Assembly: GCA_003157295.1 (NCBI GenBank)
Contig: PMJF01000045.1
Coordinates: forward strand, 1 to 18,003
Reading direction: 5' to 3'
Length of the DNA: 18,003 nucleotides
Origin: Candidatus Moraniibacteriota bacterium
GTDB lineage: Bacteria; Patescibacteriota; Minisyncoccia; Moranbacterales; UBA11712
The position numbers were made by a program, and so were the translations under genes. A model generated the notes under the pieces. It saw only the letters and a program-made list of their open reading frames with translations. It searched no databases and was not told where the DNA came from. Shown in pieces: positions 1 to 6,974 of the stretch. Every line of letters starts with the position of its first letter. Position 1 is the stretch's first letter.

Positions 1-1
1 A

Positions 2-2377
2 CTCGTCGGCGGAAAAAATGCGTCGCTGGGAGAGATGTATTCAAATCTCAAGAAGAAAGGCATTCGCGTGCCGAACGGTTTTTCGGTCACAGCCGAGGCG
101 TATCGCTATTTCATCACTCAAAACGGCCTGGACGGCGAGATCAAGAAAATTCTCAAGGGGCTGGATACGGGGAATATGCGGAATTTAGCCGAACATGGTT
201 ATCGGGTTCGTGAGGCCATTCTTTCGGCGGAATTTCCGGTCGATCTTCGAAACGCGATCATAGAAAGTTATGCTAAGCTTTCCAAAGAATATGATTTTCG
301 CAAAAGCTTCCACATTTATTGGGACAAAAGAGATCACACCAATCATTTTGCGGGGGGAGTGGATGTGGCGGTTCGCTCCAGCGCCACAGCGGAAGATCTC
401 GCGGATGCATCGTTTGCCGGACAGCAGGAGTCATATCTCAATGTCACCGGGGAATACCGGCTTCTTGAGTCCATCAAAAAATGCTTTTCTTCTCTTTTTA
501 CCGATCGGGCCATATCCTATCGCGTTGACAAGGGCTTCGACCAGTTGAGTATCGCGCTCTCGGTCGGAGTGCAAAAAATGGTGCGCTCGGACGAGGCTTC
601 GAGCGGTGTGATGTTTACGATTGACACTGAATCGGGTTTTCAGGACGCAATTGTCATCAACGGATCCTGGGGACTGGGCGAAAACATCGTCAAAGGAAAG
701 GTGAATCCGGATGAATTTATCGCGCATAAGCCGACCATCAAAAAGGGCTTTCAATCGATAATTGGAAAAAAACTGGGGAGCAAGGAAACGAAGCTTGTTT
801 ATTCGGTGGGCGGGAGCGCTTCCACTCAAAATGTGGCGGTTTCCCAAGAAGATCAAAAAAGATTTTGTCTCACGGATGACGAGGCTTTGGAACTGGCCCA
901 GTGGGGAATGCTGATCGAGGAGCACTACAAAAAACCGATGGACATCGAATGGGCCAAGGATGGCCGGTTGAATAAGATTTTTATCGTTCAGGCTCGGCCG
1001 GAAACGGTCCAGTCGCAAAAAAAGAAAAATGTTCTCGAGGAATATATTTTGAAAGATAAAAGCAAAATTTTGTGCGTCGGCGCGGCGGTGGGAGGAAAGA
1101 TCGGACAAGGGAAAGCGAATGTCATCAAAAACGTGGCGAAAATTGCCGATTTTAAAAAAGGAGAGGTGCTCGTGACGGAAATGACCGACCCGGATTGGGA
1201 GCCGATCATGAAAATTGCAGCAGCTATCGTCACTAATTCTGGGGGACGCACTTCCCACGCGGCGATCGTTTCGCGGGAACTTGGAATTCCTTGCATTGTC
1301 GGAACCGGAAACGCGACCAGCGCCATCAAAGACACAAAACCGGTGACAGTCTGCTGCGCGGAGGGTGAAGAAGGGAAAGTTTATGAAGGAAGCCTGAAAT
1401 ATGAAATAAAAACGACGAATTTGAAAGAGATCAAAAAAACGAAAACCAAGATAATGATGAATGTGGGCAATCCGGATCAAGCTTTTGATCTCTCATTCAT
1501 ACCAAACGATGGAGTGGGGCTGGCTCGGGAAGAATTCATCATCACTGAATATATCAAGATCCATCCGATGGCCCTCATCCACTTTGATCGGGTGAAAGAT
1601 AAAGAAGATAAGAAAAAAATAAACGAACTGACTCAAGGGTACAAAAACAAAGAAGAATTTTTCGTGGACAAATTGGCGGAAGGAATCGGGCGGATTTGCG
1701 CCGCTTTTTATCCCAAAGATGTGATCGTCCGCATGTCCGACTTCAAAACAAACGAATACGCGACCCTGATCGGGGGAAAAGCCTTTGAGCCGGCGGAAGA
1801 AAATCCGATGATCGGCTGGCGCGGAGCTTCGAGATATTACGACCCCGATTATATGGAAGGCTTTCGCCTTGAATGTCTCGCCTTCAAAAAAGTGCGGGAT
1901 GTTATGGGGCTAACGAACATGAAAGCCATGATCCCGTTTTGCCGAACGGTCGAGGAGGGTGAAAAAGTTCTCGCCGAGATGAAAAAGCATGGCTTTGAAC
2001 GAGGTAAAAACGGACTACAGGTCTATGTGATGTGCGAAATTCCAGCGAATGTGATCCTTGCCAAAGAATTCTCGAAAATATTCGACGGATTCTCGATCGG
2101 ATCGAACGATCTGACGCAACTCACGCTTGGAGTGGATCGCGACAGCGCCAAAGTAGCGCATGTTTATGACGAGCGTAACGAAGCCGTAAAAGAGCTCATC
2201 CGTCAGGTCATCACGAAGGCGCATAAGGCCCGCCGCAAAGTCGGGATCTGTGGCCAAGCTCCGTCAGATTTCTTGGATTTTGCCAAATTCCTGGTAGTCG
2301 AAAAAATAGATTCAATTTCTTTGAATCCTGATACGGTTATCAAGACGACGATTGAGATCGGGAAGATCGAGAAGTAA
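2..2377 (+). CDS. ppsA: Phosphoenolpyruvate synthase (pyruvate, water dikinase), 5' end cut by window edge
   Basis: Converts pyruvate, ATP and water to phosphoenolpyruvate, AMP and phosphate; a cytosolic entry to gluconeogenesis. The frame is open from base 2 and reads LVGGKNASLGEM before the first ATG at 35, matching the conserved N-terminal block of the family, so the true start lies just upstream (about 20 residues missing by comparison with the E. coli enzyme, from memory). The ATP-grasp part shows AVRSSATAEDL and SFAGQQES. The phosphohistidine domain has GGRTSHAAIVSRELGIP with the catalytic His at visible codon 419 (bases 1256-1258). The C-terminal TIM barrel ends with GICGQAPSD, whose Cys (2249-2251) is the expected acid/base residue. 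About 20 extra residues, including WDKRDHTNHF, sit just before AVRSS relative to E. coli. All signature residues are present, so it should be active. A strong terminator follows. Confidence 0.97.
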   Translation, partial: LVGGKNASLGEMYSNLKKKGIRVPNGFSVTAEAYRYFITQNGLDGEIKKILKGLDTGNMRNLAEHGYRVREAILSAEFPVDLRNAIIESYAKLSKEYDFRKSFHIYWDKRDHTNHFAGGVDVAVRSSATAEDLADASFAGQQESYLNVTGEYRLLESIKKCFSSLFTDRAISYRVDKGFDQLSIALSVGVQKMVRSDEASSGVMFTIDTESGFQDAIVINGSWGLGENIVKGKVNPDEFIAHKPTIKKGFQSIIGKKLGSKETKLVYSVGGSASTQNVAVSQEDQKRFCLTDDEALELAQWGMLIEEHYKKPMDIEWAKDGRLNKIFIVQARPETVQSQKKKNVLEEYILKDKSKILCVGAAVGGKIGQGKANVIKNVAKIADFKKGEVLVTEMTDPDWEPIMKIAAAIVTNSGGRTSHAAIVSRELGIPCIVGTGNATSAIKDTKPVTVCCAEGEEGKVYEGSLKYEIKTTNLKEIKKTKTKIMMNVGNPDQAFDLSFIPNDGVGLAREEFIITEYIKIHPMALIHFDRVKDKEDKKKINELTQGYKNKEEFFVDKLAEGIGRICAAFYPKDVIVRMSDFKTNEYATLIGGKAFEPAEENPMIGWRGASRYYDPDYMEGFRLECLAFKKVRDVMGLTNMKAMIPFCRTVEEGEKVLAEMKKHGFERGKNGLQVYVMCEIPANVILAKEFSKIFDGFSIGSNDLTQLTLGVDRDSAKVAHVYDERNEAVKELIRQVITKAHKARRKVGICGQAPSDFLDFAKFLVVEKIDSISLNPDTVIKTTIEIGKIEK

Positions 2378-2403
2378 AAAAACAAAATATTTCATGGGTG
2401 GCA

Positions 2404-2435
2404 AAAATCAAGCCGAAAGGCTTGATTTTGCTTTA
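2404..2435 (+). terminator. Intrinsic terminator of ppsA
   Basis: An 11-bp perfect stem (aaaatcaagcc at 2404-2414 with ggcttgatttt at 2419-2429) is closed by a GAAA tetraloop and followed by a T-rich tract (gctttattt). It lies 26 bases after the ppsA stop codon. It is the only convincing rho-independent terminator in the window. Confidence 0.85.
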
Positions 2436-2450
2436 TTTGTGGGTTATTCT
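2422..2450 (+). promoter_or_regulatory. Probable promoter of tRNA-Ser, overlapping the ppsA terminator
   Basis: A -35-like ttgatt (2422-2427) and a -10-like tattct (2445-2450) are separated by 17 bases, each matching the sigma-70 consensus at 4 of 6 positions. A start near 2457 would give a very short 5' leader before the tRNA at 2461. The -35 box lies inside the 3' arm of the terminator hairpin. Inferred from spacing and position only. Confidence 0.4.
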
Positions 2451-2460
2451 AGAAAAGCAA

Positions 2461-2545
2461 GGAAGGGTCGCATAGTGGCCTAGTGCGCTCGCTTGGAAAG
2501 CGGGTATACCGCAAGGTATCGAGGGTTCGACTCCCTCCCCTTCCG
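2461..2545 (+). tRNA. tRNA-Ser (GGA anticodon)
   Basis: The cloverleaf folds completely by eye. The acceptor stem is GGAAGGG (2461-2467) with CCCTTCC (2538-2544), with discriminator G at 2545. The D stem is GCA/TGC. The anticodon stem is CTCGC/GCGGG with one G-T pair around loop TTGGAAA, giving anticodon GGA at 2495-2497. The long class II variable arm ATACC-GCAA-GGTAT (2506-2519) is diagnostic for serine. The T arm is GAGGG-TTCGACT-CCCTC. The CCA tail is not fully encoded: CC follows, then T, so a CCA-adding enzyme is needed. The next gene starts at 2549, so tRNA and mRNA are probably one transcript. Confidence 0.96.
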
Positions 2546-2548
2546 CCT

Positions 2549-3136
2549 ATGAATAAACTCGGGATTACAAAAGAACAAGCCAATAAATTGGTCGACGAAT
2601 ATATCAAAGACCCAGTGACTAAATTGCATCTTCTCGAATCGGAAGCGATCATGCGGGCAGTGGCGAAACATTTGGGCGAGGATGAAGAGGAATGGGGAAT
2701 TATTGGATTCCTGCATGACATTGACTGGGATCTGACCAAGGAAAATCAGAGCCAACATTGTATTAAAGCGCAAGAAATTTTACGTAGTGGTGGAGCAAGC
2801 GATTATTTGATCGAAACAGTGGCTTCACATGGCTACGTGAACGAAATGATTCCAGATCTCATGGATAAAAAGCGCGAAACAAAAATCCAGCATTGCCTGG
2901 TGGCCGCTGAAACGCTCACGGGAATCATTGTCGCTTCCGCTTTGGTCCAGCCCGACAAAAAACTGGCCAGTGTGAAGCTAAAATCGCTCAAGAAAAAATT
3001 CAAAGACAAATCCTTTGCCGCTAAATGCGACCGCGGACTCATCCGCGAATGCGAAAAAGCGGGAATTCCCCTCGAAACTTTCCTCGAAATCGGACTCAAA
3101 GCGCTGCTGGAGATCAGCGATAAGTTAGGAATGTAA
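2549..3136 (+). CDS. HD-domain hydrolase (COG2316-like), 195 aa
   Basis: A predicted metal-dependent phosphohydrolase of the HD superfamily; substrate unknown. Visible features are a first His (H27 in KLHLLESEAIMRAVAKHLG), the HD doublet H56-D57 in GFLHDIDWD, and H94 in VASHGY. The segment HCLVAAETLTGIIVASALV resembles the C-terminal part of COG2316 proteins, where I recall an Asp (AADELTG); here it reads Glu, a possible change at the fourth metal ligand. The ATG at 2549 is preferred because it keeps the first His helix and because any earlier start would lie in the tRNA. It begins only 3 bases after the mature tRNA 3' end, so there is no room for a ribosome binding site. The following HD gene starts 1 base after the stop, indicating an operon. 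Confidence 0.85.
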   Translation: MNKLGITKEQANKLVDEYIKDPVTKLHLLESEAIMRAVAKHLGEDEEEWGIIGFLHDIDWDLTKENQSQHCIKAQEILRSGGASDYLIETVASHGYVNEMIPDLMDKKRETKIQHCLVAAETLTGIIVASALVQPDKKLASVKLKSLKKKFKDKSFAAKCDRGLIRECEKAGIPLETFLEIGLKALLEISDKLGM

Positions 3137-3137
3137 T

Positions 3138-3683
3138 ATGAATGTATACAATAAAACTGAAAAGTTTGTTACTGATGCGTTCGCAAAAGCGGGCAAACCG
3201 ACGGATGTCAATCATGCCAAGAGGACCGTTTATTGGGTAAAAGAATTAAAACCAGATGCCGATGAGTCGTTGCTGATTGCTGGCGTGGCTCATGATATTG
3301 AACGGGCTTTTTATGGCGATTGGAAAAAAGGATCGGACGATCCTGAAGACTTAAGAAAACATCAGGATTTAAGCGCGGCGGAAATTGAGAAATTTTTGCG
3401 AGATGAAAAATACGATGAAAAACTTATCGTGAGGGTGAAACATTTGGTTGCGTGCCACGAAGAAGGTGGGGACGTGGACCAAAATGTTCTTTGCGATGCC
3501 GATTGCTTGGCATATTTTGAAGAAAAGGCGATGAGGCACGTGAAGAAAGACAAAGCTGACGGAAAACCGCTTGATGAAATAAGAAAAAAGATCGATTATA
3601 ATTTTCAAAGAATCCATTCCGAAAAAGCCAAAAAAATAGCGCAGAAATGGTATGACGAGGCAGTTAGGGAATTAGAAAAATAA
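3138..3683 (+). CDS. HD-domain protein, 181 aa
   Basis: A second HD-superfamily protein, not an obvious duplicate of its neighbour. The pattern is H26 (DVNHAKRTVYWV), H52-D53 (GVAHDIERAF), then H75, H102 and H107 (VKHLVACHEEGG) and Asp120/Asp122 (LCDADCLAYFE), so a complete metal-binding set is available. No membrane segment is seen. The central part resembles predicted phosphohydrolases of HDIG type but no specific family can be assigned, and the substrate is unknown. Translation is probably coupled to the upstream HD gene, with a 1-base gap and no Shine-Dalgarno motif. The NUDIX gene follows after 8 bases. A nucleotide clean-up role is a guess from context. Confidence 0.85.
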   Translation: MNVYNKTEKFVTDAFAKAGKPTDVNHAKRTVYWVKELKPDADESLLIAGVAHDIERAFYGDWKKGSDDPEDLRKHQDLSAAEIEKFLRDEKYDEKLIVRVKHLVACHEEGGDVDQNVLCDADCLAYFEEKAMRHVKKDKADGKPLDEIRKKIDYNFQRIHSEKAKKIAQKWYDEAVRELEK

Positions 3684-3691
3684 TTTTACAT

Positions 3692-4159
3692 ATGCGAGAA
3701 ATTGAAAGAAAAATTGCTTCCGCGTTGATCTTTAGCAAGGACAGCAAGCTACTAATGGGCAGGAAAGACCCAGCCAAGGGCGGTGTGTATCCCGATTGCT
3801 GTCATATTCCCGGCGGGGGATCGGATGAAGGGGAAACATTGGAACAAGCCGTGCGAAGGGAAATTCAGGAAGAAGTTGGCATTGATGTATCTTTGTATAA
3901 TCCCATTCTCATCCCGGAAAAAGGCAGCGGGGTCGCGGAGAAAACTTTGCCATCGGGCGAGAATGTTTTGTGCCGGATGGAGTTCAATATTTTCAGGGTC
4001 GACATGTAGGATAAACCGGCGAGCTTGATCAAAACGAAGCTAAACGGCGACCTGGTGGAAATTCGCTGGTTCAGTCCGGAAGAATTGCCCAGCGCTAAAC
4101 AAATCCCCGGCGGAAAAGAATATTTCCAAAAAATCGGATTGATTCCAAAAGGAAAATAA
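3692..4159 (+). pseudogene. NUDIX hydrolase interrupted by an in-frame TAG
   Basis: A NUDIX-fold pyrophosphohydrolase with a perfect Nudix box at residues 42-64 (G-x5-E-x7-RE-I-Q-EE-V-G-I). The frame stops at TAG 4007-4009 after residue 105 (FRVDM). The same frame then continues without another stop to TAA 4157-4159 and encodes a typical C-terminal NUDIX part (LVEIRWFSPEELPSAKQIPGG). One base change (for example AAG or GAG to TAG) explains the break; no frameshift is needed. The short form keeps the catalytic box but loses the last strand and helix, so it is probably misfolded or altered. TAG is a normal stop elsewhere here (adenosylhomocysteinase, dnaG), so recoding is unlikely. Either a recent nonsense mutation or a sequence error. 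Confidence 0.8.
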
Positions 4160-4195
4160 TTTTACTTCACACTAACATTGAATTTTAGGGTGAAT

Positions 4196-4199
4196 GGAG
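4196..4199 (+). promoter_or_regulatory. Shine-Dalgarno-like GGAG before the TSUP permease
   Basis: ggag ends 9 bases before the ATG at 4209 and decides in favour of that start over the ATG at 4194. It is the only gene here with a reasonably placed purine-rich ribosome binding site. Confidence 0.45.
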
Positions 4200-4208
4200 A
4201 TATGTAAT

Positions 4209-4961
4209 ATGAATATTTTAATCGTTGTTGCAATATTTATCACAGGAATTGCCGCCAGTTTTATTGGAGGGGTGACTTCCGGCGGCGGAGGGTTACTTTC
4301 ACTTCCCGTCCTTGTGTTCCTTGGGCTTCCGGTTGACGTCGCAGTAGCTACCAACAGGTTTGGGACTCTGGGAAGTAATGTCGGAAATCTCGCCAAATTC
4401 TTGAAGACGGACAAGATTGTTTACAAATTTATGATTCCTTTGATAATCGTGAGCACGATCGGAGGAATCGTTGGCGCAAATCTGCTGCTCGAGGTAAACA
4501 AAGATGCTTTGACTAAAATAATCGGTTTCGTGATCCTGCTGCTGGTGCCTATCGTTTTATGGAAAAAAGAATTGGGTTTGAAGCCGAAAGATCGCTGGAA
4601 TAATAAGATTCTCGTTGTCGGATTTGCGCTTTACTTCTTCTTAGAGATTTATGACGGCTTTTTGGGAATAGGTGGGGGAATCTTGGTCGCTTATCTTTTT
4701 GTTATGATATTTGGTTTCACCTACACGCAAGCCAACGCGACTGACAAGGTCGTTGTCTTTTTAAATGTTTTGATTTCGACGATAATATTCGCCTTTCATC
4801 ATCTGATTAACTATTATTACGGCATAATATATATTGCCGGCACCTTGATCGGCGGCTATCTGGGAGCGCACGTAGCCGTGAAAAAAGGAGACCGTTGGGT
4901 GAGAGCAGCCTTTGTTATTGTCGCGCTAATTTTTGGGATTAAATTGGTTTTCTTTAGATGA
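4209..4961 (+). CDS. TSUP family (TauE/SafE, DUF81) membrane permease, 250 aa
   Basis: A membrane protein of the sulfite exporter TauE/SafE family, whose known members move sulfite, sulfonates or other small anions; the substrate is not readable here. The two-repeat architecture is clear: the first half has ITGIAASFIGGVTSGGGG and the second half DGFLGIGGGI, the two glycine-rich re-entrant signatures. Hydrophobic stretches give about seven to eight membrane helices. The ATG at 4209 is chosen over 4194 because it puts the first helix at the very N-terminus and has GGAG 9 bases upstream. The gene follows the broken NUDIX after about 50 bases and ends in TGA, which supports TGA being a stop in this organism. 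Confidence 0.9.
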   Translation: MNILIVVAIFITGIAASFIGGVTSGGGGLLSLPVLVFLGLPVDVAVATNRFGTLGSNVGNLAKFLKTDKIVYKFMIPLIIVSTIGGIVGANLLLEVNKDALTKIIGFVILLLVPIVLWKKELGLKPKDRWNNKILVVGFALYFFLEIYDGFLGIGGGILVAYLFVMIFGFTYTQANATDKVVVFLNVLISTIIFAFHHLINYYYGIIYIAGTLIGGYLGAHVAVKKGDRWVRAAFVIVALIFGIKLVFFR

Positions 4962-5001
4962 TCTAGTTTTCCTAATATTAGATGCTGGAAAAGAATGAAA
5001 T

Positions 5002-5718
5002 ATGAATAACCTGAGAAAAGAAAAAACGCGAGTAATCTTTTTTATAGTTGTAATTTTTGTTTTGTTTCTGCTGTTATTACTCTTTTTCGTAATTGCGGGC
5101 AAGATCTTAGACAAGGACTTTGAACATATTCTTCAGTGGATAACTACACTTGGCATATTAGGCATTCTTGTTGCATGGCTACAATGGAAAGAAAAAGAAA
5201 GAAATACGTTAATAAAAAATTTATCGAGTATTTCGATTACGGATGTCGATAATAACGCGGTTGCTAAAATAAAAAACACGTCCATTGTGGATGGATCAAA
5301 TCTGTTTGTAAAAATATATAAACCAAATAATTTTGAAAATCCAATAAAAAATGAAGAATTCTTAAAGTATACGGCTGCAACAGAAGATGACTATAAAGAG
5401 AAGAGACAACAAATATCAAATTTTGAAGCTGTTAGCTGGAATAAAGAGCCAATATTACGGGCTCAACTAGCCATAGGCGAAACAGCGATATTCCATCTTA
5501 AGGACTGCAAAGAAACAAGATTTTTTATGCATTTTGCACCAATAAAAATTATTATTTCTAGTGCTGAATATAATAAAGAACGTAACATAAGATATATGTT
5601 ATACCAATTTTCTTCTCCTGAACTTATAGAATCTGCAAATGATGATTTTATGAAAAATAAACTACATCCGTATGGCGAGTGGATATTAGTTTATTCCAAA
5701 TCAGTAAAGGACGCTTGA
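5002..5718 (+). CDS. AT-rich membrane-anchored protein of unknown function, 238 aa
   Basis: I do not recognise this protein. It has a short basic N-terminus (MNNLRKEKTR), a long hydrophobic segment at about residues 11-33, a second at about 42-60, then roughly 175 mostly hydrophilic residues with beta-type alternation. The connecting loop is short (KILDKDFEH), so a hairpin with both ends in the cytosol is the simplest topology. Base composition is clearly more AT-rich than the neighbours and codon choice leans to AAA, ATA and AAT, so it may have been acquired separately. No catalytic motif was found. It is not well joined to its neighbours (40 bases before, 28 after). The open frame and two clean membrane helices make it a likely real gene. 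Confidence 0.75.
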   Translation: MNNLRKEKTRVIFFIVVIFVLFLLLLLFFVIAGKILDKDFEHILQWITTLGILGILVAWLQWKEKERNTLIKNLSSISITDVDNNAVAKIKNTSIVDGSNLFVKIYKPNNFENPIKNEEFLKYTAATEDDYKEKRQQISNFEAVSWNKEPILRAQLAIGETAIFHLKDCKETRFFMHFAPIKIIISSAEYNKERNIRYMLYQFSSPELIESANDDFMKNKLHPYGEWILVYSKSVKDA

Positions 5719-5746
5719 TGATAATGGTTTCATCAATAAAATAACT

Positions 5747-6211
5747 ATGCAAATTCGAAAGGCGAAAATTAAGGATGTTCCGAGAATTGCCGAGATGGCG
5801 GTGGATTTTAATCGGTATCTCGACGGCATTGATCGATATTGTCCACTCTCCAAAAATCTGAAGAAACTGTTCCTCGATTATTTCAGGAAAAATGTCTATT
5901 CAAGCAAGAGTCTCTTGCTGGTGGCGGCCGAAGGCGGAAAAATATTTGGCTTTGCCTTAGCAAAAATTCAAAAAACCCCGCTTATGTGGGACAAAAGGCC
6001 GTATGGTGATATCAGTCATATGTATATTGAGAAAAAATACCAAAGGATGGGCTTGGCGGATAAATTTCTCTCCCAAATCTACAATTGGTTCAAGGGAAAG
6101 AAGATCAAGGAAGTTGAGCTCACCGTACTGGAAAAAAATAAACAAGCGAGAAACGCCTGGAAAAAATACGGTTTTCGGGAATATACGTTGAGGTTGAGGA
6201 AGAAAATTTAA
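5747..6211 (+). CDS. GNAT family N-acetyltransferase, 154 aa
   Basis: An acetyl-CoA-dependent acyltransferase of the Gcn5-related family; the acceptor is unknown. It begins with the usual first strand MQIRKAKIKDVPRIAEMAV. Motif A is ISHMYIEKKYQRMGLADKF, in which Q99-R-M-G102-L-A104 forms the pyrophosphate-binding loop. Motif B follows as VELTVLEKNKQARNAWKKYGF (N, A and YGF typical). Length is normal for a single-domain GNAT. No ribosome binding site is seen; the start is preceded by AT-rich sequence. The phosphatase-fold gene follows after 13 bases. Confidence 0.92.
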   Translation: MQIRKAKIKDVPRIAEMAVDFNRYLDGIDRYCPLSKNLKKLFLDYFRKNVYSSKSLLLVAAEGGKIFGFALAKIQKTPLMWDKRPYGDISHMYIEKKYQRMGLADKFLSQIYNWFKGKKIKEVELTVLEKNKQARNAWKKYGFREYTLRLRKKI

Positions 6212-6224
6212 TATTAACAATTTT

Positions 6225-6962
6225 ATGAAGCTTATAACTCTCAATATCTGGGGCGGAAAAGTATTCGAGCCGTTAATGGACTTTTTCAAGAAACACGCAG
6301 AAAATACGGATATTTTTTGCTTACAGGAAGTTTTCAACAACCCGCCACACATCAAAAGCAAAGTGCAACACGACAAGAAACAAGATATTTACAAAGACCT
6401 AGAAAAAATTCTTGTTGATTTTGACGGGTATATGGCTCCTTCGCAAGAAGGCGAGGAAAGTTTGTGCATGTGGATTAGAAAAGGTTTTGGCGTTCAAGAA
6501 ATTGCAGACCATTATGTCTATCGTTGGAAAAATGCAATGGAAGGTAATGATGCCAGCACCTATGGAATCAATATTCAATACCTGAAATTTTCAAAAAAAG
6601 GGAAGAACTATCTAGTCTGCAATTTGCACGGGCATTGGACGCCGAAATTCAAAGGGGACAATCCGGCGAGGCTGGAACAATCGAAAAATATCAAAAAATT
6701 TCTGGATGATTTCGATGGCCCGAAAGTTCTTTGCGGAGATTTCAATGTGGCACCCGATACAGAAAGCATGGCCATCCTCGAAACTTCAATGAGAAATTTA
6801 ATCAAGGAAAACTGGGTTGATTCCACGCGGAGCCATCTACATAAAGGGGAAACGAAATTTGCCGATTATGTTATGGTTTCGCCGGGAGTTAAAATCGAAA
6901 GGTTTGAGGTTATGCAGGACACTGTATCTGACCATCTGCCACTGTTTTTGGAATTTAATTAA
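6225..6962 (+). CDS. Endonuclease/exonuclease/phosphatase-fold protein, 245 aa
   Basis: A metal-dependent phosphoesterase of the EEP fold (DNase I, exonuclease III and inositol phosphatase superfamily). The catalytic set is in order: N7 (TLNIWGG), E35 (CLQEVF), H135 (CNLHGHW), D172 and N174 (CGDFNVAP), a late Asp in FADYVMVSP, and D236-H237 (SDHLPLFLEF). All are present, so it should be active. No signal peptide or membrane segment is seen, which argues for a cytosolic enzyme. The sequence cannot tell whether the substrate is DNA, RNA or a small phosphodiester. It lacks the DNA-recognition loops I would expect of a standard AP endonuclease. The methyltransferase starts 12 bases later. Confidence 0.9.
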   Translation: MKLITLNIWGGKVFEPLMDFFKKHAENTDIFCLQEVFNNPPHIKSKVQHDKKQDIYKDLEKILVDFDGYMAPSQEGEESLCMWIRKGFGVQEIADHYVYRWKNAMEGNDASTYGINIQYLKFSKKGKNYLVCNLHGHWTPKFKGDNPARLEQSKNIKKFLDDFDGPKVLCGDFNVAPDTESMAILETSMRNLIKENWVDSTRSHLHKGETKFADYVMVSPGVKIERFEVMQDTVSDHLPLFLEFN

Positions 6963-6974
6963 ATAGTATCTTCT

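Noticed and set aside
431..1480. Long open frame on the - strand (349 codons) inside ppsA
   Set aside because: It is antisense to a clearly conserved enzyme, with no recognisable domain and a composition rich in Phe, Arg and His that comes from the reverse complement.
2483..2548. Upstream extension of the first HD gene into the tRNA
   Set aside because: The added 22 residues would be encoded by the tRNA-Ser body; the ATG at 2549 already gives the full domain.
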